Positions 44,730 through 54,375 are shown, counted from the first letter of the stretch. The stretch is 64,000 bases of DNA from Pseudomonas koreensis (GCF_024169245.1 NZ_JALJWP010000001.1:4527501-4591500); one strand, 5' to 3'. Made by a program: numbers and translations. The notes: generated from the sequence alone by a model not told the origin.

Positions 44730-45806
44730 TTACTCGGTGGTCAGCACACCACGACGCACCTGGTCACGCTCGATCGATTCGAACAACGCCTTGAAGTTGC
44801 CTTCGCCGAAACCATCGTCGCCCTTGCGCTGGATGAATTCGAAAAACACTGGGCCCATCAGGGTTTCCGAGAAGATTTGCAGCAGCAGGCGCTTATCGCC
44901 CTGCTCCGACGCGCCATCAAGCAGGATGCCGCGCGATTGCAGCTGATCGACCGGCTCGCCGTGGTTCGGCAGGCGACCTTCAAGCATTTCGTAGTAAGTG
45001 TCCGGCGGCGCGGTCATGAAGCGCATGCCGATTTTCTTCAACTGATCCCAGGTCTTGATCAGGTCGTCGGTGAGGAATGCAACGTGCTGGATGCCCTCGC
45101 CGTTGAACTGCATCAGGAACTCTTCGATCTGGCCCGCGCCTTTGGACGACTCTTCGTTCAACGGGATGCGGATCATGCCATCCGGTGCGGTCATGGCTTT
45201 CGAAGTCAGACCGGTGTACTCGCCTTTGATGTCGAAGTAACGGATTTCACGGAAGTTGAACAGCTTCTCGTAGAAGTTCGCCCAGTAGGCCATGCGACCG
45301 CGATAAACGTTGTGAGTCAGGTGGTCGATGATCTTCAGGCCGGCACCGACCGGGTTGCGATCAACGCCTTCGATGAACACGAAGTCGATGTCGTAGATCG
45401 AGCTGCCTTCGCCGAAACGGTCGATCAGGTACAGCGGCGCGCCGCCGATGCCTTTGATCGCTGGCAGATTGAGCTCCATCGGACCGGTTTCGATGTGGAT
45501 CGGCTGAGCGCCGAGTTCCAGTGCACGGCTGTAGGCTTTCTGCGAATCCTTGACGCGGAACGCCATGCCGCAAACGGACGGGCCGTGTTCGGCGGCGAAG
45601 TACGAGGCGACGCTGTTGGGTTCGTTGTTGAGGATCAGGTTGATCGCGCCCTGACGGTACAGGTGCACGTTCTTGGAGCGGTGGGTCGCGACTTTGGTGA
45701 AGCCCATGATCTCGAAGATCGGCTCCAGCGTGCCGGGAGTCGGCGCTGCGAACTCGATGAACTCAAAGCCCATCAGGCCCATTGGGTTTTCGTATAAATC
45801 TGCCAT
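44730..45806 (-). CDS. hppD: 4-hydroxyphenylpyruvate dioxygenase
   Basis: HppD converts 4-hydroxyphenylpyruvate to homogentisate in tyrosine catabolism using Fe(II) and O2. The 358-residue protein has the two-domain vicinal-oxygen-chelate fold. The C-terminal domain carries the iron ligands: His in [13 protein letters not shown], His in [11 protein letters not shown], and Glu in [30 protein letters not shown] matches the C-terminal gating helix. Length equals that of the P. fluorescens enzyme. It stands alone, with a strong GAGG ribosome site and its own terminator. Confidence 0.97.
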   Translation of the reverse strand: MADLYENPMGLMGFEFIEFAAPTPGTLEPIFEIMGFTKVATHRSKNVHLYRQGAINLILNNEPNSVASYFAAEHGPSVCGMAFRVKDSQKAYSRALELGAQPIHIETGPMELNLPAIKGIGGAPLYLIDRFGEGSSIYDIDFVFIEGVDRNPVGAGLKIIDHLTHNVYRGRMAYWANFYEKLFNFREIRYFDIKGEYTGLTSKAMTAPDGMIRIPLNEESSKGAGQIEEFLMQFNGEGIQHVAFLTDDLIKTWDQLKKIGMRFMTAPPDTYYEMLEGRLPNHGEPVDQLQSRGILLDGASEQGDKRLLLQIFSETLMGPVFFEFIQRKGDDGFGEGNFKALFESIERDQVRRGVLTTE

Positions 45807-46157
45807 GGTGACGCCTCATCATTTCTTATCAATTAACCAGGGTTATTTGTCAGGAAAGTGATGGAGTGGGAGGCGCACAGGAGATGCCGCGCACGCTGCG
45901 AGCGAGGAAGTCTCCGTAGATCAGTTGGAACCCGAATATCTTCATTGTCGACCCAAGGCTCTTGCGGGCGAGGCTTCTGCTGCCAGAAGACGATTATTAT
46001 TGTATGCGTAACCCGATTCTACACAGCGTAACCTGGCTTGTCTGCCCTCCCTTTAGAATCCGCTTTTTTGCCTACTGTACAAGAGCCATCTGCCATCTAT
46101 TCTCCCCTCTGGCTCGATTGTTTACCGGGCCCGACTTCGAAGCCACAGGATGTGCTT
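45807..46157. other. Divergent intergenic region between hppD and the EAL gene
   Basis: This 351-bp region holds both promoters. The hppD side is A+T-rich (ATTTCTTATCAATTAACCAG near 45820). On the other side, GCGTAACC occurs twice (46006-46013 and 46026-46033), exactly 20 bp apart. No credible ORF is seen. Confidence 0.5.
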
Positions 46158-47693
46158 ATGCCGCTGACCCGCAGACCCCGCCGCAAACGCAGCACCCGCA
46201 ACGTTCTGACTTTGCTAAGCGGCCTGCTGCCAATCGTGCTTGGCAGTGTGATTCTCTACATGCAGGCAGAACGCACTTTGCAGCAAAGCGCCGGAGAAAC
46301 TGCCGAGCAAGCGTTGCGACAGTTCGACTTGATGCTCGATAACACGGCAGAAGCCGCCCGGATTCTGTTGCCGCTTGCCGGGAAAAATTGCGAAGAGGTG
46401 AAACTGGCCCTGCGTGAGCAGGTGACCCGCCGGCCTTTCGTACGCTCGACCAATCTGGTCTGGGATAACAATCTCTACTGTAGTTCGCTATTCGGCCAGT
46501 TCAACGAAGCCGTCAATGCCGGCGACTACCATGAAGGCAAACTGTGGCTGATGAACGGCAACCCGGTCACGCCCAATACGGCATTGTTGATTTATCGCCT
46601 CAGCGACGGTCGCGGCGGCGCGCTGACCACCCTTGATGGTTATCACCTGAGCAATATCCTGCGTCTGATCGGCCGCCAGACGCTACTGATGTTGCAAGTG
46701 GGCGAGAATTGGCTGTCCGCAGACGGCAAAGTGCATCAGGGATCCCTGCCCGCCCTGCCGGTAGCGCAGAGCATGCTGGAATCCGAGCGTTACGGTTTCA
46801 AAGTGTCGGCAGGTTTCGCCGAGGGCGAAATCTGGCGTTACATGGCGGCTGAGTATCCACCGCTGTTCAGTCTGTTGATTTTCTTCGGTGCAGTCTCCGG
46901 AGCCATTGGCCACTTCGTCCAACAGCGATCGACCTCGCCGAGCCACGAAATGCTCCGCGCGCTGGAAGCCGGGGAGTTCATTCCTTACTTCCAGCCCGTG
47001 GTTCATGGTGACAGCAAGCAATGGTCAGGTGCCGAAGTGCTGATGCGCTGGAATCATCCGAAAGAGGGCTTGGTACGCCCGGATCTGTTTATTCCGTTTG
47101 CCGAGCACTCGGGCTTGATCGTGCCGATGACCCGCGCCCTGATGCAACAGACTGCGGTCCTGCTGGGGCCGCACTCCGCAGCCTTCGCCAAACCTTTTCA
47201 TATCAGCCTCAATATCACCGCCAGCCACTGCCAGGATCTGGAGCTGGTCGAGGATTGTCGTGACCTCCTGGCGGCGTTTGCGCCTGGCAGCGTCGAACTG
47301 GTGCTGGAACTGACGGAGCGCCAGCTGGTCGAGCCGAATGACATCACCCTGCAGCTCTTCGAGCAGCTGCATGCACTGGGCGTAAAAATCGCAATCGACG
47401 ACTTTGGTACCGGACATTCAAGTCTTGGCTATCTGCGCACCTTCAATGTCGACTTTCTGAAGATCGATCAGAGCTTCGTGGCCATGATCGGTGTAGACGC
47501 GTTATCAAGGCATATTCTCGACACCATTATCGAGCTGTCGGCCAAACTGGACTTGGGCATTGTTGCCGAAGGTGTCGAAACTCAGGCCCAGGCTGATTAC
47601 CTGACCGAGCATAACGTTAATTTTTTGCAGGGCTATTTGTACGGTAGACCAATGCCTGGCACTGATTTCCTCGACGCATTAACTCATCATTAA
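46158..47693 (+). CDS. Cyclic-di-GMP phosphodiesterase with CSS-motif sensor and EAL domain
   Basis: The 511-residue inner-membrane enzyme has TM1 (about 17-37), a periplasmic CSS-motif domain (about 38-235, with NCEEVK and the YCSS motif), TM2 (about 238-258) and a cytoplasmic EAL domain (about 265-508). In E. coli such proteins are redox-controlled by DsbA/DsbB through the periplasmic cysteines. EAL residues are intact: SGAEVLMRW (EVL variant of the signature), NITASHCQDLEL, ELTERQLV, DDFGTGHSSLGYL, FLKIDQSF, and AEGVETQAQADYL. It is therefore probably an active c-di-GMP hydrolase promoting motility. I start at ATG 46158 after AGGA; the longer frame to 46038 is unsupported. Confidence 0.9.
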   Translation: MPLTRRPRRKRSTRNVLTLLSGLLPIVLGSVILYMQAERTLQQSAGETAEQALRQFDLMLDNTAEAARILLPLAGKNCEEVKLALREQVTRRPFVRSTNLVWDNNLYCSSLFGQFNEAVNAGDYHEGKLWLMNGNPVTPNTALLIYRLSDGRGGALTTLDGYHLSNILRLIGRQTLLMLQVGENWLSADGKVHQGSLPALPVAQSMLESERYGFKVSAGFAEGEIWRYMAAEYPPLFSLLIFFGAVSGAIGHFVQQRSTSPSHEMLRALEAGEFIPYFQPVVHGDSKQWSGAEVLMRWNHPKEGLVRPDLFIPFAEHSGLIVPMTRALMQQTAVLLGPHSAAFAKPFHISLNITASHCQDLELVEDCRDLLAAFAPGSVELVLELTERQLVEPNDITLQLFEQLHALGVKIAIDDFGTGHSSLGYLRTFNVDFLKIDQSFVAMIGVDALSRHILDTIIELSAKLDLGIVAEGVETQAQADYLTEHNVNFLQGYLYGRPMPGTDFLDALTHH

Positions 47694-47920
47694 GTCGCCG
47701 ACATGGTCCGCCGAACAGCCGCACCAAATTGATACAAAAAGTCATTGTTGTTACATGACGACAACATCAGGATTTACTCTTGTCGCATTAACTACTACAA
47801 TTTTTTCAACCTGAGCCAGACTGGCGGGTGAGCCAATTATCACCGAGTCGCTTCCAGGCTCTTGGCTTATAGCTTTGTTTGCGGTTGGTATCAGCCAAAC
47901 ACACTATTGGAGTAAAGATA

Positions 47921-48286
47921 TTGTCCAGACTCGCTGAATTTCGCGCAGCTGAAAAGGCCCTTCAGGAACAGCTCAAACAGCTGGAATCGCTGAAGAACGA
48001 TGCCGGGCTCAAGAAAGAAATCGAATTCGAAGAAAAGCTCCAGGGACTGATGAAAACCTATGGCAAAGGCCTGAAAGACATCATCGCCATCCTCGATCCG
48101 AACCCGGCAAAATCGGGCCTGCAGCTGTCCACAGCGCCGAAGACCCGCCGCGCTCGCGTGGTCAAGGTTTACCAGAATCCGCACACTGGCGAGCTGATCG
48201 AAACCAAGGGCGGCAATCATCGCGGCCTCAAGGCCTGGAAAGAACAGTACGGTGCAGCCACCGTTGATTCCTGGTTGCGCGGTTGA
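47921..48286 (+). CDS. mvaU: H-NS-family transcriptional silencer MvaU
   Basis: MvaU is an H-NS-like xenogeneic silencer that coats A+T-rich DNA together with MvaT. The 121-residue sequence has the N-terminal oligomerisation coiled coil (SRLAEFRAAEKALQEQLKQL), the middle helix AILDP linker, and the C-terminal DNA-binding domain (ARVVKVYQNPHTGELIETKG and GNHRGLKAWKEQYGA). The N-terminus matches MvaU rather than MvaT. The start is a TTG at 47921 with GGAG about 10 bases upstream, unusual for such a protein and perhaps a limit on its level. The promoter region is A+T-rich, fitting autorepression. A strong terminator follows. Confidence 0.92.
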   Translation: MSRLAEFRAAEKALQEQLKQLESLKNDAGLKKEIEFEEKLQGLMKTYGKGLKDIIAILDPNPAKSGLQLSTAPKTRRARVVKVYQNPHTGELIETKGGNHRGLKAWKEQYGAATVDSWLRG

Positions 48287-48298
48287 TCTGACGCCAAC

Positions 48299-48330
48299 AA
48301 AAAGCCCTGCTCGATGCAGGGCTTTTTTAT
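48299..48330 (+). terminator. Intrinsic terminator of mvaU
   Basis: AAAAAGCCCTGC(TCGAT)GCAGGGCTTTTTT is a perfect 8-9-bp stem with a T-run, 13 bp after the mvaU stop. Confidence 0.9.
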
Positions 48331-48502
48331 TGACAATATCTAACAAATGAGATGATTTTCATCGAACAAGTTGGAAATTTGTGTAACGTTACTGAATCAG
48401 CAAGCTAAACATTTTGCTGCGCAATGTTGCTACGAGAAGCGGGATCAAACTTTGTGCTTAATCCTTTTCGGCATTCACAGCACTGCTAGTTAGTACGGAC
48501 GT

Positions 48503-49021
48503 TTATAATTTCAGGCTGTTGCGTGCCGCCTCTATGTCGTCTGCACTCGCCTTATAAACCTCGGCCTGACCGGCATATGAAAGTACATATGCCTTGTCTG
48601 TTTCCACGGCGGCTACCAATGTTTGTGATAATACGTGTCGGCCGTTTTCAGTCACCGTGCAGGTCGTTTCCAAGCCGCTCAACGAACCGAGTGCTGCCGG
48701 GTGAATCCGGTTGCAGACGCTCTGATAGCCACTGCGGAAAAAATCCTTCTGAATGGATTTGCGCATCTCCAGCAGCACGCCTTGCAGATTGACCTGATGC
48801 CCCGCTTCCACTTGAGTCATGGTCAACTCCATCACCATCACCTGATTGCCATCGGCGTCGAGCTTTACCGCCCTTTGCCGCGAGACTGGCGGCGCGCTGC
48901 CGGGCAATGCTTCAACCTTCCAGCCAGCCGGCCAGGTGATGCTCGGTTCGGCAATTGCAGGAAAAACCATGCCCAACGACAAAGCCAAAAAAACAAACAC
49001 GGATTTCAACAGTCGGATCAT
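48503..49021 (-). CDS. DUF4946 secreted protein
   Basis: The protein of about 172 residues has a signal peptide ([18 protein letters not shown]...AIA) and a mature domain with the DUF4946 pattern: [10 protein letters not shown] near the N-terminus, [20 protein letters not shown], and two cysteines ([14 protein letters not shown]) likely to form a disulfide. These are periplasmic proteins of unknown function, common in Pseudomonas. ATG 49021 is chosen because the signal peptide begins cleanly there; ATG 49033 is possible. It is divergent from gloA. Confidence 0.82.
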   Translation of the reverse strand: MIRLLKSVFVFLALSLGMVFPAIAEPSITWPAGWKVEALPGSAPPVSRQRAVKLDADGNQVMVMELTMTQVEAGHQVNLQGVLLEMRKSIQKDFFRSGYQSVCNRIHPAALGSLSGLETTCTVTENGRHVLSQTLVAAVETDKAYVLSYAGQAEVYKASADDIEAARNSLKL

Positions 49022-49158
49022 TGCCGGACGCACTCGTAGATAGAAGGCAAAGTCTGAGCCCCGCCCTCGAGCAGGGCAAGCCCGCCTTGCATTTGGCGAT
49101 GCCGGCCGGCATGCGTATCATTGCGCCCATACACTTGCCCATTGTTATTGGAGGGCCC

Positions 49159-49680
49159 ATGAGCCTCAACGAACTGAACACTTTTCCCGGCGTGACTGCC
49201 ACGCCAGACAGCGCAACCCGCAACTTCGTGTTCAACCACACCATGCTGCGCGTCAAGGACATCACCAAGTCGCTGGACTTCTACACCCGCGTGCTGGGTT
49301 TTTCGCTGGTGGAGAAGCGTGATTTCCCGGAAGCCGAGTTCAGCCTGTACTTTCTCGCGCTGGTCGATAAAGCGCAGATCCCGGCCGACGCGGCTGCGCG
49401 CACCGAGTGGATGAAATCGATCCCGGGCATTCTCGAACTGACCCACAACCATGGCACCGAAAACGATGCCGACTTCGCCTATCACAACGGCAACACCGAT
49501 CCGCGCGGTTTCGGCCACATCTGCATTTCAGTGCCGGATATCGTCGCGGCATGTGCACGTTTTGAAGAGCTGGGTTGCGATTTCCAGAAGCGCTTGACCG
49601 ATGGCCGCATGAAGAGCCTGGCCTTCATCAAGGATCCGGATGGCTACTGGGTCGAAATCATTCAGCCTGCGCCGCTTTAA
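49159..49680 (+). CDS. gloA: Lactoylglutathione lyase (glyoxalase I)
   Basis: GloA isomerises the hemithioacetal of methylglyoxal and glutathione to S-lactoylglutathione. The 173-residue sequence has the vicinal-oxygen-chelate fold with [20 protein letters not shown] (metal-binding His), [11 protein letters not shown] (Glu), [12 protein letters not shown] (His), and [12 protein letters not shown] (Glu). This is the longer, eukaryote-like zinc-type form with the YFLALVD and FAYHNGN loops. I start at ATG 49159 after GGAGGG; an open frame upstream is not real. Confidence 0.95.
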   Translation: MSLNELNTFPGVTATPDSATRNFVFNHTMLRVKDITKSLDFYTRVLGFSLVEKRDFPEAEFSLYFLALVDKAQIPADAAARTEWMKSIPGILELTHNHGTENDADFAYHNGNTDPRGFGHICISVPDIVAACARFEELGCDFQKRLTDGRMKSLAFIKDPDGYWVEIIQPAPL

Positions 49681-49697
49681 CAGACACCACAAAAACC

Positions 49698-49787
49698 TGT
49701 AGGAGTGAGCCTGCTCGCGATAGCGGTTTGTCAGTCAATGAGATATTGAATGCGCTATTGCCATCGCGAGCAGGCTCACTCCTACAG
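49698..49787. repeat. REP doublet (family A)
   Basis: Facing units (49698-49722 and 49762-49787) lie between convergent gloA and ahpF, just before a terminator. Confidence 0.9.
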
Positions 49788-49806
49788 ATGGATTTGTGTC
49801 AGGCCT

Positions 49807-49838
49807 AAAAAAACCCATGATCGCTCATGGGTTTTTTC
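49807..49838. terminator. Bidirectional terminator between gloA and ahpF
   Basis: AAAAAAACCCATGA(TCGC)TCATGGGTTTTTT is a perfect stem with A-run and T-run, so it can serve both convergent genes. Confidence 0.9.
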
Positions 49839-49854
49839 GTTTCCGGCCTGGCAA

Positions 49855-51417
49855 TTACGCCGGTGCCGAAGTCCGGATCAAGTGATCGAACGCACTCAGC
49901 GAAGCCTTGGCGCCCTCGCCTACCGCAATCACGATCTGCTTGTACGGCACAGTCGTCACATCACCCGCTGCAAAGATCCCCGGGATCGAAGTCTCGCCCC
50001 GGTTATCGACAATGATCTCGCCACGCGGCGACAGCTCGATGGTGCCCTTCAGCCAATCGGTGTTCGGCAGCAACCCGATCTGCACGAAGATGCCTTCCAG
50101 CTCGACCGTGCGCAGTTCATCAGTGGTGCGATCCTTGTAGCGCAGGCCGTTGACCTTCTCGCCGTTACCGGTGACTTCAGTGGTTTGCGCACTGGTGATC
50201 ACGGTGACGTTCGGCAGGCTGTGCAGTTTGCGTTGCAGCACGGCGTCAGCACGCAGCTGTACATCAAACTCCAGCAGCGTGACGTGCGAGACGATACCGG
50301 CCAGATCGATGGCTGCTTCAACGCCGGAGTTACCGCCGCCGATCACCGCCACACGCTTGCCCTTGAATAGCGGGCCGTCGCAGTGCGGGCAGTACGCCAC
50401 GCCTTTGTTGCGGTATTCCTGCTCACCCGGGACGTTCATTTCGCGCCAGCGTGCGCCGGTCGCGAGAATCACACTCTTGGCTTTCAGGGTTGCACCGCTG
50501 GCGAAGCGGACTTCGTGCAGCTCGCCATTCTTGCCCGGGATCAGCTTGTCGGCGCGTTGCAGGTTCATGATGTCGACGTCGTATTGCTTGACGTGTTCTT
50601 CCAGCGCCGTGGCCAGTTTCGGACCTTCGGTTTCCTGTACGGAAATGAAGTTCTCGATGGCCATGGTGTCCAGCACCTGACCGCCGAAGCGCTCAGCGAC
50701 GACACCGGTGCGAATACCTTTACGTGCAGCATAAATCGCTGCCGACGCACCGGCCGGGCCACCGCCGACGACCAGCACGTCAAAAGCTTCTTTGGCGCTG
50801 ATCTTCTCGGCCTGACGCACGATGGCACCGGTGTCGAGTTTGGCGAGGATTTCTTCCAGGCCCATGCGGCCCTGGCCGAAGTTTTCGCCGTTCAGGTAGA
50901 TGCTCGGCACGGCCATGATCTTGCGATCGTTGACTTCGTCCTGGAACAACGCGCCGTCGATGGCGACGTGGCGGATGTTCGGGTTGAGCACGGCCATCAG
51001 GTTCAACGCCTGGACGACGTCCGGGCAGTTCTGGCAGGACAGCGAGAAGTAAGTCTCGAAGCTGAACTCGCCTTTGAGCGAGCGAATCTGCTCGATCACT
51101 TCAACGCTCGCCTTCGATGGGTGGCCGCCGACTTGCAGCAGGGCCAGCACCAGAGAGGTGAATTCGTGGCCCATCGGGATGCCGGCAAAATGCAGGCTGA
51201 TGTCGGCTCCGGGGCGATTGATCGAAAACGATGGTTTGCGGGCATCGTCACCGCTGTCGATCAGGGTAATCTGGCTCGAAAGACTGGCAACGTCTTTGAG
51301 CAGGTCGAGCATTTCACGGGATTTCGCACCGTCGTCGAGGGATGCAACGATCTCGATCGGTTGGGTGACCCGTTCCAGGTACGATTTCAACTGGGCTTTA
51401 AGATTGGCGTCCAACAT
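49855..51417 (-). CDS. ahpF: Alkyl hydroperoxide reductase subunit F
   Basis: AhpF passes electrons from NADH through FAD and two disulfide centres to AhpC. The 520-residue protein has an N-terminal tandem thioredoxin-like domain with the CxxC in [13 protein letters not shown]-binding [19 protein letters not shown] lies at about 215, the second redox pair is in [16 protein letters not shown], followed by NAD-binding [17 protein letters not shown] and the late [13 protein letters not shown]. All redox cysteines are present. It lies downstream of ahpC on the same strand, separated by a terminator, so ahpF is probably expressed less than ahpC. Confidence 0.97.
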   Translation of the reverse strand: MLDANLKAQLKSYLERVTQPIEIVASLDDGAKSREMLDLLKDVASLSSQITLIDSGDDARKPSFSINRPGADISLHFAGIPMGHEFTSLVLALLQVGGHPSKASVEVIEQIRSLKGEFSFETYFSLSCQNCPDVVQALNLMAVLNPNIRHVAIDGALFQDEVNDRKIMAVPSIYLNGENFGQGRMGLEEILAKLDTGAIVRQAEKISAKEAFDVLVVGGGPAGASAAIYAARKGIRTGVVAERFGGQVLDTMAIENFISVQETEGPKLATALEEHVKQYDVDIMNLQRADKLIPGKNGELHEVRFASGATLKAKSVILATGARWREMNVPGEQEYRNKGVAYCPHCDGPLFKGKRVAVIGGGNSGVEAAIDLAGIVSHVTLLEFDVQLRADAVLQRKLHSLPNVTVITSAQTTEVTGNGEKVNGLRYKDRTTDELRTVELEGIFVQIGLLPNTDWLKGTIELSPRGEIIVDNRGETSIPGIFAAGDVTTVPYKQIVIAVGEGAKASLSAFDHLIRTSAPA

Positions 51418-51443
51418 ACGGGCGATTTCCTTTATTTGAGGCG

Positions 51444-51480
51444 AAAAAAAGCCCGAGCGAATCTCGCCCGGGCATTTTTA
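51444..51480 (-). terminator. Terminator between ahpC and ahpF
   Basis: On the minus strand AAAATGCCCGGGCGAGA..TCGCTCGGGCTTTTTTT forms a stem with a T-run. It probably lowers read-through from ahpC into ahpF. Confidence 0.85.
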
Positions 51481-51541
51481 TTGGGCGGTGCAGCTAACTT
51501 ATGAAGGTGCGGCGTGCCGCCCTGCGTTGCATGTCACAGAC

Positions 51542-52105
51542 TCAGATCTTGCCGACCAGGTCCAGGGACGGAGCCAGAGTGGCCTCGCCTTCTTTCCACT
51601 TGGCCGGGCAAACTTCGCCTGGGTGTGCAGCGACGTACTGAGCAGCCTTGATCTTGCGCAGCAGCTCGGAAGCGTCACGGCCAACGCCGCCATCGTTCAG
51701 TTCAACGATTTTGATCTGGCCTTCAGGGTTGATCACGAAGGTGCCACGGTCAGCCAGACCAGCTTCTTCGATCAGCACGTCGAAGTTGCGGGAGATAACG
51801 TGGGTCGGGTCGCCGATCATGGTGTATTCGATTTTGCCGATGGCTGGCGAAGTGTTGTGCCAGGCAGCGTGAGCAAAGTGGGTGTCGGTCGAAACGCTGT
51901 AGATTTCCACGCCCAGCTTCTTGAATTCAGCGTAGTTGTCGGCCAGGTCTTCCAGCTCGGTTGGGCAAACGAAGGTGAAGTCGGCTGGGTAGAAGAACAC
52001 TACGGACCACTTGCCTTTCAAGTCAGCATCCGAGACTTGAACGAAGTCGCCGTTTTTGAACGCGGTAGCTTTGAACGGTTTTACTTGGCTGTTGATGATA
52101 GGCAT
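51542..52105 (-). CDS. ahpC: Alkyl hydroperoxide reductase subunit C (peroxiredoxin)
   Basis: AhpC is a typical 2-Cys peroxiredoxin reducing H2O2 and organic peroxides. The 187-residue sequence has the peroxidatic Cys in [19 protein letters not shown], the conserved Arg in [14 protein letters not shown], and the resolving Cys in [13 protein letters not shown]. Length and motifs match E. coli AhpC. The 137-bp upstream region is A+T-rich. An OxyR site is expected but cannot be assigned with confidence. Confidence 0.97.
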   Translation of the reverse strand: MPIINSQVKPFKATAFKNGDFVQVSDADLKGKWSVVFFYPADFTFVCPTELEDLADNYAEFKKLGVEIYSVSTDTHFAHAAWHNTSPAIGKIEYTMIGDPTHVISRNFDVLIEEAGLADRGTFVINPEGQIKIVELNDGGVGRDASELLRKIKAAQYVAAHPGEVCPAKWKEGEATLAPSLDLVGKI

Positions 52106-52242
52106 CGATGACTCTCCGTCAGGGGTTATGAAGTTGATGGGTGAATCCTACCCACTCACTCGACGGAAGGCTCATTGGCAAACCTGATACTGCTGATTTG
52201 TTTTCGCTATTAGCTGACTGTATTAATAGAAGAAAACGATCT

Positions 52243-53181
52243 CTACGGTTGATCCGGCTTATCCATAATCCGAGCCATTCCCTGGAATGGGCTGACCTCA
52301 ACATAGCGCATGGCGGATTTCATGTCCTTCCAGCCGACGTAACTCATCAGCGATTTCAGATCCCAACCGCTTTGATGCGCCCAGGTTGCAAAGCCGCGCC
52401 GCAACGAGTGACTGGTATAACCGGCGGCGGCAATCCCGGCGCGCTGCAAGGCCTGGCGCAGCAGAGGAATGATGCTGTTGGCGTGCAAGCCCTCTTCGCT
52501 CAGATTGCCCCAGCGATCAATGCTGCGGAAAACCGCGCCGCGTACCAGCGCGGCTTCCGTAATCCAGTCGATGTAAGCCTGCACCGGGCACAGTTTCAAC
52601 AGCGCTGGCGCCTGATAGGTCTGCCCGAGATTTTCCCGATCACCCTTGCTGCGCGGCAGATACAAAGTGATTCCCTTGCCAGCACTCGCCTGCACATGCT
52701 CGATCTGCAAGCGGCACAACTCATCGCTGCGAAAGCCCCGCCAGAATCCCAACAGAATCAGCGCGCGATCACGATAGGCCTTGAGCAACGTCGGGCGGTC
52801 CTGTTCCTGCCGGGCGGTCTGCGCCTCGTGCTCCAGCCAATCGATCACTCGCTGCAGATCCTGCAGTTGCAACGGCTCGGCCTGTTTTTCCTGCGCCGGA
52901 TGCAAGGCGCGAATCCCCTTGAACACCTTGCGCACCACTGGCGCCTTGGTCGGGTCGGCAAAACCCTGACTGCTGTGCCACTGCGCCAGCGCCGACAGAC
53001 GCAGTTTCAGCGTATTAATCGACAACACCCCGGCGTGCTCCACCAGATAACGCGCAACGCTGTCGGCGGTGGCCGGCAGGAAACCGCCCCAAGACACCTC
53101 GAAATGCTCGATGGCCATGCGATAGCTGCGGCGGGTGTTGTCACGGGTGGCGGCTTGCAGATAGCGATCAATGTCACTCAT
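52243..53181 (-). CDS. Tyrosine site-specific recombinase
   Basis: This 312-residue integrase has an N-terminal SAM-like arm/core-binding domain (about 1-100: YLQAATRDNTRRSYRMAIEH) and a catalytic domain (about 120-300). The catalytic Arg lies in LGFWRGFRSDELCRL, the His-x-x-Arg in YTSHSLRRGFATWAH, a Trp in YVGWKDMKSAMRY and the nucleophilic Tyr in MRYVEVSPF. All catalytic residues are present. The gene is divergent from a KfrA-like coiled-coil gene and lies between ahpC and gor, without att repeats or other mobile genes. It may be a domesticated recombinase. Confidence 0.88.
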   Translation of the reverse strand: MSDIDRYLQAATRDNTRRSYRMAIEHFEVSWGGFLPATADSVARYLVEHAGVLSINTLKLRLSALAQWHSSQGFADPTKAPVVRKVFKGIRALHPAQEKQAEPLQLQDLQRVIDWLEHEAQTARQEQDRPTLLKAYRDRALILLGFWRGFRSDELCRLQIEHVQASAGKGITLYLPRSKGDRENLGQTYQAPALLKLCPVQAYIDWITEAALVRGAVFRSIDRWGNLSEEGLHANSIIPLLRQALQRAGIAAAGYTSHSLRRGFATWAHQSGWDLKSLMSYVGWKDMKSAMRYVEVSPFQGMARIMDKPDQP

Positions 53182-53302
53182 GGGCAGTTTTCTCGCTGGC
53201 GTACTGGATCAGGCATGCAGATGCGCATTTTGCCGCCTGACACTGGGTAATACCAGTATATCCCGTCTGTTTTATTTTAAGGATTTACCTAAAAGTTCAG
53301 CA

Positions 53303-53341
53303 TGGTACACTGCGTACTTTAGTGGCATGTACCACAGTACG
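53303..53341. promoter_or_regulatory. Interleaved GTAC palindromes, candidate operator
   Basis: Four half-sites occur in order: TGGTAC (53303-53308), CGTACT (53313-53318), GTACCA (53329-53334) and AGTACG (53336-53341). The first pairs with the third and the second with the fourth, with nearly equal spacing. The cluster lies 18-56 bp before the KfrA-like start, in the divergent promoter region of the recombinase. Confidence 0.55.
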
Positions 53342-53358
53342 TAACCGTAGGAGTTCAC

Positions 53359-54375
53359 ATGGCCCGTGGCGGCATTACCAAAGCGCTGGTGCAAATCGCG
53401 CGCACTGCGATTCTGGCTCGCGGCGAACACCCGAGCATCGATGCAGTACGCATCGAAATGGGCAACACCGGCTCGAAAACCACGATCCATCGCTATCTGA
53501 AAGAATTGGATGACGGCGCGCAGCCGACCGAAGCGTCGGCGGAACCGATCGATGATGAGCTGACCGCCCTCGTCTCGCGCCTTGCTCAGCGCCTGAAAGA
53601 ACAGGCGCAGGAACCCATCGAGCAAGCCCGCGAGCAGTTCGAAGAGCAGCGCGAAGCACTGGAAGCCGAGCTGAAACAGGCTCGCCAGGCGCTGGAAAAG
53701 CTCGAACACGACCACGATATTCAGGGTGCCGCGCTGCAACGCGAATCCGAAGCGCTAAGCAACACCCGCTCGATGCTGCAAACCGAACAGACGCGCAACG
53801 CTGGTCTGAATCAGGCATTGGCCGACTTTGAATTGCGCTTGCAGGACAAGGACGAACAGATCCGCTCGCTGGAAGAAAAGCACCTGCACGCCCGCGATGC
53901 GCTGGAGCATTACCGCAATGCCACCAAGGAACAGCGCGAGCAGGAACAGGCCCGCCATGAAGGGCAAATCCAGCAGATCCAGGCAGAACTGCGCCAGGCT
54001 CAGCAGAGCGCGCTGGTGCGTCAGGATGAGATTACTCAGCTGCACCGCGACAACGAACGCCTGCTCACCGAGAACCGTGGCACCCAGCGCGAGCTGAACC
54101 TGCTGCAGGACCAGCTCAAGCAGAGTAATCAGCGTCAGGATCAATTGCTCGAACAGGCCACACGAATGGACAGCGAGCGCACCCTGCTCCAGGAACGTCT
54201 GCGCGTGGCGACACTGGAAAGCCAGGCGCTCAAGCAGAGCGTCGACGAGCAGACGCAGCTAAATCAGTCCCTGGAAAAGGAATTGCTCAAGGCTCAGGCA
54301 AGCCTGGAAGACAGCCAGCGTCTGGCGGCTGCCGTTGCGGCAGCGCCAGACTCGGCCAAAGCGAAGGATGCTTAA
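53359..54375 (+). CDS. KfrA-like DNA-binding coiled-coil protein
   Basis: This 338-residue protein has an N-terminal KfrA_N-type helix-turn-helix domain (about 1-60: [20 protein letters not shown], then STHxxLKEL-like [13 protein letters not shown]). A very long charged coiled coil follows (about 70-320), rich in Glu, Gln, Arg and Leu. KfrA proteins on plasmids bind their own promoters and help segregation. On the chromosome the role is unknown. The ATG at 53359 follows GTAGGAG. Upstream lies a cluster of GTAC palindromes, a likely autoregulatory site. It converges on gor with a 4-bp overlap. Confidence 0.85.
   Translation: MARGGITKALVQIARTAILARGEHPSIDAVRIEMGNTGSKTTIHRYLKELDDGAQPTEASAEPIDDELTALVSRLAQRLKEQAQEPIEQAREQFEEQREALEAELKQARQALEKLEHDHDIQGAALQRESEALSNTRSMLQTEQTRNAGLNQALADFELRLQDKDEQIRSLEEKHLHARDALEHYRNATKEQREQEQARHEGQIQQIQAELRQAQQSALVRQDEITQLHRDNERLLTENRGTQRELNLLQDQLKQSNQRQDQLLEQATRMDSERTLLQERLRVATLESQALKQSVDEQTQLNQSLEKELLKAQASLEDSQRLAAAVAAAPDSAKAKDA

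Noticed and set aside
44625-45797. 390-residue open frame opposite hppD
   Set aside because: It begins in a family B repeat and mirrors hppD codons; hppD has complete active-site motifs.
52190-52240. OxyR binding site upstream of ahpC
   Set aside because: ATAG/CTAT-like half-sites are present, but their spacing does not clearly fit the four-element consensus, so I did not annotate it.
52243-54375. Integrated element or prophage remnant around the tyrosine recombinase
   Set aside because: No att repeats, tRNA, phage genes or compositional change are visible, and both flanks are core genes.
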